From NCBI RefSeq assembly GCF_021341665.1, contig NZ_JAJTTH010000008.1, positions 271,930 through 335,929 of the forward strand: a stretch of DNA of 64,000 bases, read 5' to 3'. Made by a program: the position numbers and the translations under genes. Source of the stretch: Pseudomonas sp. Au-Pse12 (lineage in GTDB: Bacteria > Pseudomonadota > Gammaproteobacteria > Pseudomonadales > Pseudomonadaceae). The notes under the pieces are model-generated. The model searched no databases. It was not told the origin of the DNA and saw only the letters and a list, made by a program, of their open reading frames with translations. Below, in pieces: positions 15,066 to 23,342 of the stretch (its first letter is position 1; each line of letters opens with the position of its first letter).

Positions 15066-16364
15066 TCAGTGCAGCTTCAAGCGTGGGTCGGTGCCGCGGC
15101 CGATGCGGCTGCCGAGCATCAGCATCGCGGTGCGAAAGACCCCATACAGGGCCATCTGGTGCATGCGGTACAGCGAGATGTAGAACATCCGCGCCAGCCA
15201 GCCTTCGAGCATCACGCTGCCGGTAAGGTTGCCCATCAGGTTGCCCACCGCCGAGAAACGCGACAGCGAGATCAGCGAGCCGTAGTCGGTGTACTTGTAG
15301 GTCGGCAGGTCCTTGCCTTCGATGCGCAGCTTCAGCGACTTGGCCAGTAAAGATGCTTGCTGGTGCGCGGCCTGGGCCCGCGGTGGCACGTTGCGGTCGC
15401 TACCTGGTTGCGGGCAGGCGGCGCAGTCGCCGAACGCGAAGATGTTCTCGTCGCGGGTGGTCTGCAGCGTCGGCAGCACCTGCAGCTGGTTGATGCGGTT
15501 GGTCTCCAGGCCGTCGATCTCCTTGAGGAAAGCCGGTGCGCGAATGCCCGCGGCCCAGACCTTGAGGCTGGCGGGAATGGTCTGGCCGTCGGCGGTGATC
15601 AGGCTGTCGGCGGTCACTTCGCTGACCGAGGCATTGGTCAGGACCTTGACCCCGAGTTTTTCCAGGGTCTTGTGCACCGGGCCGCTGATGCGCTCGGGCA
15701 GGGCCGGGAGTACCCGTGGCCCGGCTTCGATCAGGGTGATGTGCATGTTTTCCGGGAGAATCCGGTCCAGCCCGTAGGCGGCCAGCTCATGGGCGGCATT
15801 GTGCAGCTCTGCCGCCAGTTCCACGCCGGTGGCGCCGGCACCGACAATCGCCACGCTGATCTGCTCCACGGCATCGGTCTGCCCGGCATGAGCGCGCAGG
15901 TAGTGGTTGAGCAGTTGCTGGTGGAAGCGTTCGGCTTGCTTGCGAGTGTCGAGGAACAGGCAATGCTGGGCCGCGCCCTGGGTGCCGAAATCATTGGTGG
16001 TGCTGCCCACGGCGATCACCAGGGTGTCGTAACCCAGTTCCCGGGCCGGCAGCAGTTCCACGCCGGCCTCGTCGTAGGTGGCGGCGAGCTGGATCTTCTT
16101 CTGCTGACGATCGAGCCCGCTCATACGGCCCAGCTGGAACTCGAAGTGGTTCCATTTGGCTTGGGCGACGTAGTTGAGTTCGTCTTCGGAGGAGTTCAGC
16201 GAGCCGGCAGCCACTTCATGCAGCAGCGGTTTCCAGATGTGGGTCAGGTTGGCGTCCACCAGCATCACACTGGCGGTGCCGCGCTTGCCCAGAGTCTTAC
16301 CCAGGCGGGTCGCCAACTCCAGGCCGCCGGCGCCGCCGCCAACGATGACAATACGATGAGTCAT
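15066..16364 (-). CDS. ndh: Type II NADH dehydrogenase
   Basis: A 432-residue FAD-dependent NADH:quinone oxidoreductase at the inner membrane face; it feeds electrons to quinone without proton pumping. The FAD dinucleotide fold is at the N-terminus (HRIVIVGGGAGGLELA), a second GAGATGVELAAEL fold near residue 175 binds NADH, and the late FAFGDCAACPQ motif contacts FAD. ATG 16364 is chosen over the in-frame TTG at 16379, which would add five residues. The C-terminal region (YRMHQMALYG) fits the membrane-anchoring part of bacterial Ndh. Confidence 0.93.
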   Translation of the reverse strand: MTHRIVIVGGGAGGLELATRLGKTLGKRGTASVMLVDANLTHIWKPLLHEVAAGSLNSSEDELNYVAQAKWNHFEFQLGRMSGLDRQQKKIQLAATYDEAGVELLPARELGYDTLVIAVGSTTNDFGTQGAAQHCLFLDTRKQAERFHQQLLNHYLRAHAGQTDAVEQISVAIVGAGATGVELAAELHNAAHELAAYGLDRILPENMHITLIEAGPRVLPALPERISGPVHKTLEKLGVKVLTNASVSEVTADSLITADGQTIPASLKVWAAGIRAPAFLKEIDGLETNRINQLQVLPTLQTTRDENIFAFGDCAACPQPGSDRNVPPRAQAAHQQASLLAKSLKLRIEGKDLPTYKYTDYGSLISLSRFSAVGNLMGNLTGSVMLEGWLARMFYISLYRMHQMALYGVFRTAMLMLGSRIGRGTDPRLKLH

Positions 16365-16424
16365 GGGGATATCTCGCAAGGCTAAAAGAAATCGGTGCAG
16401 TCAACCGAGCGAGCGCGAAGCGGC

Positions 16425-16598
16425 TCATAGCGTCAGGTAACTGATAAAACGGCTCAACAGGCCCAGTGCGACAGTCACCGCGACCACCACCACGAGGAGC
16501 ATCCACGGCCGAAAGGGCCGGCGCTCGACTCGGTGCTGGGGCAGTTGCAGATATTCTTCGACATGGCGTTGGTCGTCGGGGTTCAGGCGGCTGCTCAT
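16425..16598 (-). CDS. DUF3094 small membrane protein
   Basis: A 57-residue protein beginning MSSRLNPDDQRHVEEYLQLP, with one hydrophobic segment at the C-terminus (WMLLVVVVAVTVALGLLSRF). This is the architecture of the pseudomonad DUF3094 family, of unknown function. ATG 16598 is preferred over an upstream extension because the family begins at this point and GAGG lies upstream. It is 60 bases upstream of ndh on the same strand and may be cotranscribed. Confidence 0.75.
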   Translation of the reverse strand: MSSRLNPDDQRHVEEYLQLPQHRVERRPFRPWMLLVVVVAVTVALGLLSRFISYLTL

Positions 16599-16786
16599 AA
16601 AAGGCCTCGTCAGGTAGACGTCGCAACTTTGAGGAATGTTACAGCGCGGTATAAGCCGGCATGAACGGAGCATAGCCGCTGCCACCGGGGGGCTCGAAGG
16701 CCGGGTCCCGGTGCTGGCAGGCAGTGCGCTTTTTTACCATTGCCGGGCGGATTGCGCCATGCCGACACAGGGCGGATTGACGGGCT

Positions 16787-17416
16787 TTACAAACTGATGC
16801 CGACGTCGAAGAGAATGCTGCGGCCCAGGTTGCTGCGCAGGAATTCCGGCGCATCCGGGTGGGCGAACAGCACGCGGGCGAAGGTTGGCCCCACCAGGGA
16901 TAGCGAGCGCCAGCCCTGGCGCAGGTATTCGGTGGGAGGCGGGAAGTGGCTGTTGAGGTCCAGCACTTCGCGTTTCAGGGCGGCAAAGGCAATGATGTCC
17001 AGTTCCCCGAGGTTCATCCCGCGTTCCTGATAATTGTGCGCTTTCTTGCGCAAGGTCGGCCCCAGGCGCAGCAACAGCTCGTTGGCCGGGATGCGCTTGG
17101 GCTTGGCTTCGCGCCGTACCAGCTGGCTCAGGGAGAACGCGCTGCGCCGCCGCTGCAGTTCGTCGCGCCATTCATCATTGAGCCGTCGGCCTTCATCAAG
17201 GACGAAGAACACTTCGAAACTGGCTTCGCGAAACAGCACGTCCGGCGGCTCTTGTCCGGCGGCGGTGAATTCGTCGTTGCGATAGGGAATATTCAGGCCT
17301 TGCAGCAGGCGCTGGCAGACCCAACGCTCACGCTCCCATTTGCGGGCATTGGACAGGAACGCGTTGGCTTGTTCGGCCTGGATGGTAAGCAGGCGCAAAA
17401 AATCTGAGTCATCCAT
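16787..17416 (-). CDS. DUF1780 protein, putative nuclease fold
   Basis: A 209-residue cytoplasmic protein starting MDDSDFLRLLTIQAEQ; the longer frame upstream has no ribosome binding site. It matches the DUF1780 family of pseudomonads, which is often annotated as a putative endonuclease on fold grounds. An arginine-rich central helix (RRRSAFSLSQLVRREAKPKRIP) and the sequence EPPDVLFREASFEVFFVLDE are visible. Function is unknown. The gene is divergent from the thioredoxin-like gene at 17561. Confidence 0.7.
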   Translation of the reverse strand: MDDSDFLRLLTIQAEQANAFLSNARKWERERWVCQRLLQGLNIPYRNDEFTAAGQEPPDVLFREASFEVFFVLDEGRRLNDEWRDELQRRRSAFSLSQLVRREAKPKRIPANELLLRLGPTLRKKAHNYQERGMNLGELDIIAFAALKREVLDLNSHFPPPTEYLRQGWRSLSLVGPTFARVLFAHPDAPEFLRSNLGRSILFDVGISL

Positions 17417-17560
17417 ACCCCCAAGCTTAGCGCTCAAATATGACCTTAAAAACCACGCCCGCGGAAAAACCTCTGCCGGTGTTGACGGTAACCCTCGCTG
17501 GAGCCTGCTCAGGGGCGGTGTAGACTGTTCGCCTTCCAACCGTTCGATAAGGAGTGTGCC

Positions 17561-18028
17561 GTGAAGCGCTGGTCAATGCTGTTGCTGGCCCTGTTGCCGT
17601 TGTGGGCCCAGGCCCTGGAGATCGGTGAGCGCCTGGCACCCTGGACCCTGCTGGATCAGTTCGACCAGCCCTACAGCCTGGATTCCCAGGCGCGGATTCT
17701 GCTGGTCGCGCGCAGCATGGAGGCAGCCAAAGTGGTGAATGCGGCGCTCAAGGACAGGCCCCAGGGCTATCTGCAGGAGCGTCACGGGGTGTTTGTCGCG
17801 GATATCCAGCGCATGCCGACGGTGATCGCCAAACTCTTCGCCGTGCCGGCCATGCGTGATTATCCCTACCGGGTGATGCTCGACCGGGACGGCCGCGTAG
17901 CTCCGCGCTATCCGGCCGCCGAGAACCAGGTGCTGTGGCTGCAACTGAAGGATGGGCAACTGGTGGAGCAGCAGGCGTTCACCACCGCCGAGCAACTGGC
18001 GACGGCGCTGGAGCGGGCCTTGCCATGA
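17561..18028 (+). CDS. Exported thioredoxin-fold-like protein of unknown function
   Basis: A 155-residue protein with GTG start after AAGGAGTG and a signal peptide ending near AQALE. The sequence IGERLAPWTLLDQFDQPYSLDS resembles the start of peroxiredoxin/TlpA-like thioredoxin folds, but there is no CxxC active site and no cysteine in the mature part, so a redox enzyme is unlikely. Its stop overlaps the next gene by four bases, suggesting joint expression with the membrane protein. Confidence 0.7.
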   Translation: MKRWSMLLLALLPLWAQALEIGERLAPWTLLDQFDQPYSLDSQARILLVARSMEAAKVVNAALKDRPQGYLQERHGVFVADIQRMPTVIAKLFAVPAMRDYPYRVMLDRDGRVAPRYPAAENQVLWLQLKDGQLVEQQAFTTAEQLATALERALP

Positions 18029-18714
18029 TCAGTGCGGCGCTGCTGTCGCCGGAAAGCTTGATGGGCGGTTGGCTGCTGTATGTGCCGGTACTGATCTGGG
18101 CCATGCTGCGCGCGCCCTGGGTCGAGCTGTTTACCGACAGCCGGCGCCAGCATCTGCTGTTCGGTACTGTATTCGCCTTGTTTCTGTTGTGGCTGGTACG
18201 CCGGGACTTCGACACCGGCGTCTCCTACCACTTCATTGGCATGACCGCGGTCACCCTGCTGCTGGACTGGCCGTTGGCGATCGTTGGCGGGCTGATCGCG
18301 CAGTTGGGGCTGCTGGCCCTGGGGCGTCAGGATCTCGCGGCGCTGGGAGTCAATGGCGTTCTGCTGATCCTGCTGCCGGTGGCGGTCACCGAGGCCTGCG
18401 CCTGGCTGGTGGAACGGGCCCAGCCACGCAATCCCTTCGTCTATATCTTCTGCTCGGGATTCTTCGCCGCCGCGCTTTCGGCGCTGTTGTGCCTGCTCTG
18501 CGCCCTGGGCCTGCTGTGGTTCGACGAGCGCTTTGCCATGCCTGAATGGCTGGAGGACTTTGTCGGCTACCTGTGGCTGATCATCTTCCCTGAAGCCTTC
18601 ATCAACGGCATGGTGATCAGCGCCCTGGTGGTGTTCTGCCCGGAATGGCTGGAAACCTTCAACCGCACTCGCTACCTGTCGGCGCCTTGGAAAGATGAGG
18701 ATCCGCGCTCTTGA
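18025..18714 (+). CDS. Membrane protein, CbiM-like energy-coupling factor permease family
   Basis: A 229-residue protein with about six to seven hydrophobic segments. ATG 18025 overlaps the preceding stop codon. Features such as YHFIGMTAVTLLLDWPLAIVGG, GVNGVLLILLPVAVTEA and FPEAFINGMVISALVVF recall the S-component fold of cobalt/nickel uptake permeases. The N-terminal metal-binding MHI-type motif of true CbiM is not obvious. A transport role is therefore tentative, and no ATPase or T-component gene is adjacent. Confidence 0.7.
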   Translation: MISAALLSPESLMGGWLLYVPVLIWAMLRAPWVELFTDSRRQHLLFGTVFALFLLWLVRRDFDTGVSYHFIGMTAVTLLLDWPLAIVGGLIAQLGLLALGRQDLAALGVNGVLLILLPVAVTEACAWLVERAQPRNPFVYIFCSGFFAAALSALLCLLCALGLLWFDERFAMPEWLEDFVGYLWLIIFPEAFINGMVISALVVFCPEWLETFNRTRYLSAPWKDEDPRS

Positions 18715-18777
18715 TCCATATCAATCCAGGGTTTTTGGCGGCGCTGCATGCTCGGCAAAAATCTCAGGAGTGCGGTC

Positions 18778-18993
18778 ATGAGTGTCTACCAGTGGGCCCG
18801 GCAGGAAGTGCGTGACAGTCTGCAAAATGCTCAGCAGGAAGGCTTTGAACCAGGGTTGAGCCTGCGTGCCCTGCTCAGTGCAGTGGTGCAGCAGAGCAAG
18901 AGCGTACGCAGTATCGAGGACTTGGCGGACGAGCTGCAGTTTCTTGCGGAAAACCTCGATGACGACCAGGACTACAGCTTCATGCGGCCCTGA
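18778..18993 (+). CDS. Small conserved hypothetical protein
   Basis: A 71-residue acidic protein beginning MSVYQWARQEVRDSLQNAQQEG. ATG 18778 is chosen because AGGAG lies at 18766-18770; the frame could start at 18748 but without a ribosome site. It looks mostly helical and ends in an acidic tail (ENLDDDQDYSFMRP). I do not recognise a domain. Small proteins of this kind occupy the same place next to yacG-coaE in other pseudomonads. Confidence 0.65.
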   Translation: MSVYQWARQEVRDSLQNAQQEGFEPGLSLRALLSAVVQQSKSVRSIEDLADELQFLAENLDDDQDYSFMRP

Positions 18994-19012
18994 TCGTCAG
19001 CGAAGTGAGCGC

Positions 19013-19216
19013 TCAATGAGCGCGGGGTGGCATGTCTTCGGAGAACAGTTCGTCCTCGGCATCCGGGCTCACCGGAATCTTGTGTTCTTCGGCGGCCCAG
19101 GCGCCCAGGTCGATCAGTTTGCAGCGATCGGAACAGAACGGCCGATTGACGTTGGCCGCCGTCCATTCCACGGGGGCGCCACAGGTTGGGCATTCGACGG
19201 TCAGGGGTTGGCTCAT
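19013..19216 (-). CDS. yacG: DNA gyrase inhibitor YacG
   Basis: A 67-residue zinc protein that binds GyrB and inhibits gyrase in other bacteria. The four-cysteine zinc site is complete (VECPTCGAPVEW and RPFCSDRCKLIDLGAW), followed by the acidic tail. It overlaps the stop of coaE by four bases, the arrangement seen in many gammaproteobacteria. Confidence 0.93.
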   Translation of the reverse strand: MSQPLTVECPTCGAPVEWTAANVNRPFCSDRCKLIDLGAWAAEEHKIPVSPDAEDELFSEDMPPRAH

Positions 19217-19836
19217 GACTGGCCTCCACGCAAAGTTAGGTAAAAGTGATGCAGGCGCTCGACCTCGCTGCGCAACCAGGCTTGGTCGCGGTCGTTGACC
19301 AGCACATCATCGGCGTGGCGCAGGCGTTCCTCGCGGCTGGCCTGGGCCTGGAGAATCGCCTGGACCTGCTGTTCGCTGATCTGGTCGCGCTGCAGGGTAC
19401 GCTCGATCTGCAATTGCTGTGGCACATCGATCACCAGAATCCGTTGGGTCATCCGTGACTGCCCGGATTCGATCAGCAATGGCGATACCAGAATCGCGTA
19501 AGGCGATTCCGCGCGGGCCAGGTGGCTGACAATTTCCTCGGCAATCAATGGATGCAGCAGGGCTTCCAGCCAGCGGCGCTGTTCGGGCACTTCGAAGATC
19601 AGCTTACGCAGCGCGGCACGGTCCAGCTGGCCGTCGGCCTGCAACACGCTGTTGCCAAAATGCCGGGCAATCTGCTCCAGGGCCGGGCGGCCGGGCTCCA
19701 CCACCCAGCGGGCGGCGTGATCGGCATCGATGACATGCACCCCCAGGTCGATGAAATGCTGCGCTGCGGCGCTTTTGCCGCTGCCAATGCCGCCGGTCAG
19801 GCCGAGGGTCCAGGGTGTGTTTACGGAGTGAGTCAT
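19213..19836 (-). CDS. coaE: Dephospho-CoA kinase
   Basis: Last step of coenzyme A synthesis: phosphorylation of dephospho-CoA. The 207-residue protein has a P-loop near residue 15 (GLTGGIGSGKSAAAQ), the DADHAARWVVEPG motif and the CoA-domain lid. ATG 19836 overlaps the pilD stop (ATGA); a much longer in-frame extension upstream is only a shadow of pilD. The pilD-coaE-yacG order is typical for pseudomonads. Confidence 0.95.
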   Translation of the reverse strand: MTHSVNTPWTLGLTGGIGSGKSAAAQHFIDLGVHVIDADHAARWVVEPGRPALEQIARHFGNSVLQADGQLDRAALRKLIFEVPEQRRWLEALLHPLIAEEIVSHLARAESPYAILVSPLLIESGQSRMTQRILVIDVPQQLQIERTLQRDQISEQQVQAILQAQASREERLRHADDVLVNDRDQAWLRSEVERLHHFYLTLRGGQS

Positions 19837-20705
19837 TGGTAACCGACAAACTGCAGGTAGAAGTCGGCCATTTGACCACCCCAGAGCAACGCAATCCAGC
19901 CGGCAATCGCCAGATACGGGCCAAAGGGGATGGGCGTCGAGGTCTTTTCCCTGCGCAGGCGCAGCATCACCGTGCCGAGAACTGCCCCCACCAGGGAGGA
20001 CAGCAGCAGGGTCAGTGGCAGGATCTGCCAGCCGCCCCAGGCCCCGAGCAGCGCCAGCAGCTTGAAGTCGCCGTGGCCCATGCCGTCCTTGCCGGTCAGC
20101 AGCTTGAACAGCCAGTACACCGACCACAGGGTCAGGTAGCCGAATACCGCTCCCCACAGCGCATCCCCGAGGCTGACCAACAGGCCGAAACTGTTGGCGA
20201 TCAACCCCAGCCACAACAGTGGCAGCACCAGGGCATCCGGCAGCAATTGGTGATCGGCGTCGATCAGGCTCATGGCCAGCAGTCCCCAGCTCAAGATCAG
20301 CATCAGCCCCGCTGCCCAGCCGAAACCGAAGTGCCAAGCGATAAAGGCCGAGATCAGCCCGCAGGCCAGCTCGGTCAGTGGGTAGCGCGGGCTGATGGCG
20401 ACCTTGCAGTGAGCGCAGCGGCCGCGCAGCCAGAGGTAACTGAGCAGCGGGATGTTTTCCCAGGGGCGGATCGGCTGCGCACAGTGCGGGCACTGCGAGT
20501 GCGGGAGCAGCAGGTTGTAGGGCGCGGCCGCAGGCTCAGGTTCCAGCCCCAGCACGTCACGAGCCTGGGCTTGCCAGTCGCGCTCGAGCATCTTCGGCAG
20601 GCGCCACACCAGCACGTTGATAAAACTGCCGACGATCAGTCCCAGGATCAGGGCCGAGACCACGAATGCCAGGGGGTAAAGGGTCAGGAGTTCAGTCAGG
20701 GGCAT
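19833..20705 (-). CDS. pilD: Prepilin peptidase / N-methyltransferase PilD
   Basis: Cleaves the leader of type IV prepilins and type II secretion pseudopilins and methylates the new N-terminus. The 290-residue membrane protein carries the cytoplasmic four-cysteine loop (CPHCAQP and CAHCKV), the first catalytic aspartate in LIDADHQLLPDA and the second in the GHGDFK motif. It follows pilC by two bases. Because it also serves type II secretion, it remains needed even if the pilus here is incomplete. Confidence 0.96.
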   Translation of the reverse strand: MPLTELLTLYPLAFVVSALILGLIVGSFINVLVWRLPKMLERDWQAQARDVLGLEPEPAAAPYNLLLPHSQCPHCAQPIRPWENIPLLSYLWLRGRCAHCKVAISPRYPLTELACGLISAFIAWHFGFGWAAGLMLILSWGLLAMSLIDADHQLLPDALVLPLLWLGLIANSFGLLVSLGDALWGAVFGYLTLWSVYWLFKLLTGKDGMGHGDFKLLALLGAWGGWQILPLTLLLSSLVGAVLGTVMLRLRREKTSTPIPFGPYLAIAGWIALLWGGQMADFYLQFVGYQ

Positions 20706-20707
20706 GT

Positions 20708-21925
20708 TCAGATCGCTGTACCGAGTTGAAAGATAGGCAGGTACATGGCAACCACCAGGGCGCCGACGATACCGCCGAGGATCACCATGATCAACGGCTC
20801 CATGAGGCTGGTCAGGCTGTCCACCAGGTTGTCCACTTCGACCTCATAATGATTCGCGACTTTTTCCAGCAGATGATCCAGGGTCCCGGATTCTTCACCA
20901 ATGGCGGTCATCTGGACCGCCATAGTAGGGAAGACGCCGCTGGTGCGCATGGCAAAGTTCAATTGCATGCCGCTGCCAACCTGCTGGCGGATGCGCTCCA
21001 CCGCTTGCCTGAAGACGCTGTTGCCACTGGCTCCGGCCACCGAGTCCAGGGCCTGCACCAGCGGGACGCCGGCGGCGAAGGTGGTGGCCAGGGTCCGGGC
21101 ATAGCGGGCCACCGCAGACTTGTGCAACAGCGGGCCGGCCAGGGGCAGTTGCAGCAGGCCGACATCCAGGCGGTCACGCAAGCGCGGCGAGCGCCGATAA
21201 GCCTGGCGCGCGACCCACCCGCCCAGCAGGCAGGCCCCCAATAGCAGCCCGCCGTGCTGCTGGATGAAGTGCGACAGGGCGATCACCCACTGGGTGAGCG
21301 CAGGCAGCTCGGCATGGAAGCCGGCGAACAAGCTCTGGAACTGGGGGACCACCTTGAGCAGCAGGATGCTGCTGACTGCCACGGCCACGGCAATGACCGC
21401 GATTGGATAGACCGTGGCTTTCTTCAGCCGCGCCTTGAGGCTTTCACTTTTTTCCTTATAGAGGGCGACTCGCTCCAGCAGGGTATCCAGGGCTCCGGCC
21501 TGTTCGCCGGCGTCCACCAGGTTGCAGTACAGCGGGTCGAAATGGCGTGGGTGCCGGCGCAGCGCCGTGGCCAGGCTGGAGCCGGCTTCGATATCGCGCT
21601 TGAGGCTGGCCAGTAGCTGGCGCATTTGCGGTTGTTCGAAACTCTCGGCAATGATTTCGAAGGATTGCAGCAACGGTACACCGGCCTGCAGCAGCGTAGC
21701 CAATTGCCGGGTGAACAGGGCGATGTCGCGGGCCCTCAGCCGCTGGCCCCGGCGCAGCCATCCCCTGGGTTTGCGCCGGACTCGGGTCGGGGTGATGCCC
21801 TGCTTGCGCAATTGCGCCCTGATCAGCGCCGGGCTTGCGGCGCTGAGTTCTCCGGCCATGGTCCGGCCCTGACTGTCGGTGCCGTTCCACAGATAGACGC
21901 TGGTCGTGGGGGCTTTTGCCGCCAT
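20708..21925 (-). CDS. pilC: Type IV pilus inner membrane platform protein PilC
   Basis: A 405-residue polytopic protein of the GspF/PilC family with two repeated cytoplasmic domains: one near residues 70-190 (FTRQLATLLQAGVPLLQSFEII) and one near 275-395 (YARTLATTFAAGVPLVQALDSV). The start MAAKAPTTSVYLWNGTDSQG at 21925 has AAGGA upstream, so the 19-residue longer frame is not used. It normally interacts with the assembly ATPase PilB, but no pilB lies between it and pilA; pilA starts divergently 328 bases away. Confidence 0.95.
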   Translation of the reverse strand: MAAKAPTTSVYLWNGTDSQGRTMAGELSAASPALIRAQLRKQGITPTRVRRKPRGWLRRGQRLRARDIALFTRQLATLLQAGVPLLQSFEIIAESFEQPQMRQLLASLKRDIEAGSSLATALRRHPRHFDPLYCNLVDAGEQAGALDTLLERVALYKEKSESLKARLKKATVYPIAVIAVAVAVSSILLLKVVPQFQSLFAGFHAELPALTQWVIALSHFIQQHGGLLLGACLLGGWVARQAYRRSPRLRDRLDVGLLQLPLAGPLLHKSAVARYARTLATTFAAGVPLVQALDSVAGASGNSVFRQAVERIRQQVGSGMQLNFAMRTSGVFPTMAVQMTAIGEESGTLDHLLEKVANHYEVEVDNLVDSLTSLMEPLIMVILGGIVGALVVAMYLPIFQLGTAI

Positions 21926-22189
21926 GGTTCGATCCTTGGTGCAAGGGTGGATATCGGGGCGCGCGTGCCTTGCGGGTCTCAAGCAGGTGACGGATTAGCC
22001 TGTCCCCGGGCGTTCCCTGGCGGGGCGGCAGCCCGACTGTCGGGCTGCCATGCACCTGCCGAAGTCTAGCTGCGAGGTACCTGACACACAGGGGCAGCGG
22101 GTGACGAAATTTGTCAGTTTGTGCGACTTCTGGTGCTCAAGGCCTTGGGCTATCGCGCCTGCAGGCCGCGTAGTCCGTGGGTTGGCCTC

Positions 22190-22205
22190 TGGCACAAGGC
22201 GTGCT
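22190..22205 (+). promoter_or_regulatory. Sigma-54 promoter of pilA
   Basis: TGGCAC at 22190-22195 followed by GTGCT at 22201-22205 fits the -24/-12 consensus with one mismatch. The expected transcript start is near 22216, giving a leader of about 38 bases with CAGGAGG at 22241-22247. pilA genes of pseudomonads are classically RpoN dependent (through PilR), so the assignment agrees with family knowledge. Confidence 0.7.
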
Positions 22206-22253
22206 TCAGGCCTGGTTGCTCATGCAATGTTCGTTCATGCCAGGAGGCAATCC

Positions 22254-22670
22254 ATGAAACATCAATCCGGTTTTACCCTGATCGAATTACTGGTGGTGGT
22301 GGCCATCATCGGCATTCTCGCCACTGTGGCGCTGCCCCTGTATTCCAAGTACCAGGCGCGGGCCAAGGTGATTGCCGCACTGGCCGAGGTTTCGGCGCTG
22401 AAGGTCAATGTCGAGGACCTGCTCAACCAGGGAACCGACCCGACCCTGGCCCTGGCCGGCGGTACGGCGCTGACTTCGAATTGCCAGATGAGTGCCGGCG
22501 GGACCGCGGCCACTGGTGAAGGCAGCATCGATTGCAGCTTGCTCAATGCGCCAGGGGCCGTGTTGAACAAGACCCTGACCCTGAGCCGCTCGGCAAACAC
22601 CGGGTGGACTTGCACCACCACGGTGGAGGCGGACTATGCGCCAAAGGGCTGTGGCGCGGAGGGTGCCTGA
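22254..22670 (+). CDS. pilA: Type IV pilin PilA
   Basis: Major subunit of type IV pili, 138 residues. Short leader MKHQSG, then the methylated phenylalanine and the canonical hydrophobic helix FTLIELLVVVAIIGILATVALP with Glu5. A cysteine pair (NCQMSA and DCSLLN) and a second C-terminal pair (WTCTTT and KGCGAEGA) are visible. ATG 22254 has CAGGAGG at ideal spacing. It is divergent from pilC-pilD, which supply platform and peptidase. Confidence 0.95.
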   Translation: MKHQSGFTLIELLVVVAIIGILATVALPLYSKYQARAKVIAALAEVSALKVNVEDLLNQGTDPTLALAGGTALTSNCQMSAGGTAATGEGSIDCSLLNAPGAVLNKTLTLSRSANTGWTCTTTVEADYAPKGCGAEGA

Positions 22671-22735
22671 GGACGATTGGAGCGATCGGCGCCGCGCCGC
22701 TGAAAAACGGCAAGTTGCATGCAGATTGGCGGGGC

Positions 22736-22754
22736 ATCATGCATTTTGCATGAT
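22736..22754. promoter_or_regulatory. Perfect palindrome, candidate enhancer for an RpoN activator
   Basis: ATCATGCATTTTGCATGAT has eight-base perfect arms and lies 62-80 bases upstream of the -24 element at 22816. A related half (TTGCATGCAG) occurs at 22715-22724. Bacterial enhancer-binding proteins use such upstream palindromes. It could instead act as a weak hairpin after pilA. Confidence 0.5.
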
Positions 22755-22775
22755 TCCGGTTTTCTTGGTTGTTTT

Positions 22776-22788
22776 TAAGTTATTGATT
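22776..22788. promoter_or_regulatory. IHF consensus site
   Basis: TAAGTTATTGATT fits the IHF consensus (YAANNNNTTGATW) at every fixed position, in a very AT-rich stretch between the palindrome and the sigma-54 promoter. IHF bending between enhancer and promoter is the standard layout of sigma-54 control regions. Confidence 0.6.
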
Positions 22789-22815
22789 TATATCGATATT
22801 TTTACTGATCGGACT

Positions 22816-22831
22816 TGGCACAGCACCTGCA
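22816..22831 (+). promoter_or_regulatory. Sigma-54 promoter of the BON-domain gene
   Basis: TGGCAC (22816-22821) and CTGCA (22827-22831) at correct -24/-12 spacing, one mismatch from consensus. Predicted start near 22842, about 55 bases before the ATG. Confidence 0.65.
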
Positions 22832-22896
22832 ATATCCCTCATAACCCTGTTGCCAGGACACGGCGCAGGTTTTCTAAAAGAACAGGAGTTACTCGT

Positions 22897-23253
22897 ATGA
22901 AGAAGTTCGCTATCGCTGCTGCAACGGCTACCGCTCTGACCCTGACCCTGGCCAACGGCGCGTTTGCGCAGACCACTCAAAACACCCAGTCGCCGATGGT
23001 TGTGGCTGCCGGTGAAGTGACCAAGGCCAAAGAGGCCACCTCCGATACCTGGATCACTACCAAGGTGAAAAGCGATCTGGTAACCGAGAAAGGCATTCCT
23101 GGCACCGACATCAAGGTTGAAACCAACAAGGGCGTTGTTTCGCTGTCGTCCACAGTGGCAATTACCGAGGCGCAGAAAGCCACCGCCGTGGCGATCACCA
23201 AGAAGATCAAGGGCGTCAAGGCTGTCTCCGCTGACGGCCTGAAAGCCGAATAA
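22897..23253 (+). CDS. Periplasmic BON-domain protein, OsmY-like
   Basis: A 118-residue exported protein with a signal peptide MKKFAIAAATATALTLTLAN to about AFAQ and a single BON domain (about residues 50-118: DTWITTKVKSDLVTEKGIPGTDIKVETNKGVVSLS and so on). BON domains are thought to bind phospholipid or other envelope components; OsmY relatives have two and respond to osmotic stress. ATG 22897 follows AGGAG at 22884-22888. The upstream region has a palindrome, IHF site and sigma-54 promoter, unusual for this family. Two hairpins follow the gene. Confidence 0.87.
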   Translation: MKKFAIAAATATALTLTLANGAFAQTTQNTQSPMVVAAGEVTKAKEATSDTWITTKVKSDLVTEKGIPGTDIKVETNKGVVSLSSTVAITEAQKATAVAITKKIKGVKAVSADGLKAE

Positions 23254-23342
23254 CTGGCAAGCTTCTCGCCTGGACAGGGAGAGGGGGCGGTAGACGAGCC
23301 GAGTGATACGTCTGCCGTTTTCCCTGAAAAGTTCATGCGAAA

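Noticed and set aside
16639..16740. Small frame beginning MVKKRTACQHRDPAFEPP between two DUF genes
   Set aside because: Only 33 residues with no ribosome binding site; not supported.
19837..20493. N-terminal extension of coaE in the same frame
   Set aside because: It runs antiparallel in meaning to pilD codons (same strand, other frame) and would triple the size of coaE. The P-loop is at the expected place from ATG 19836.
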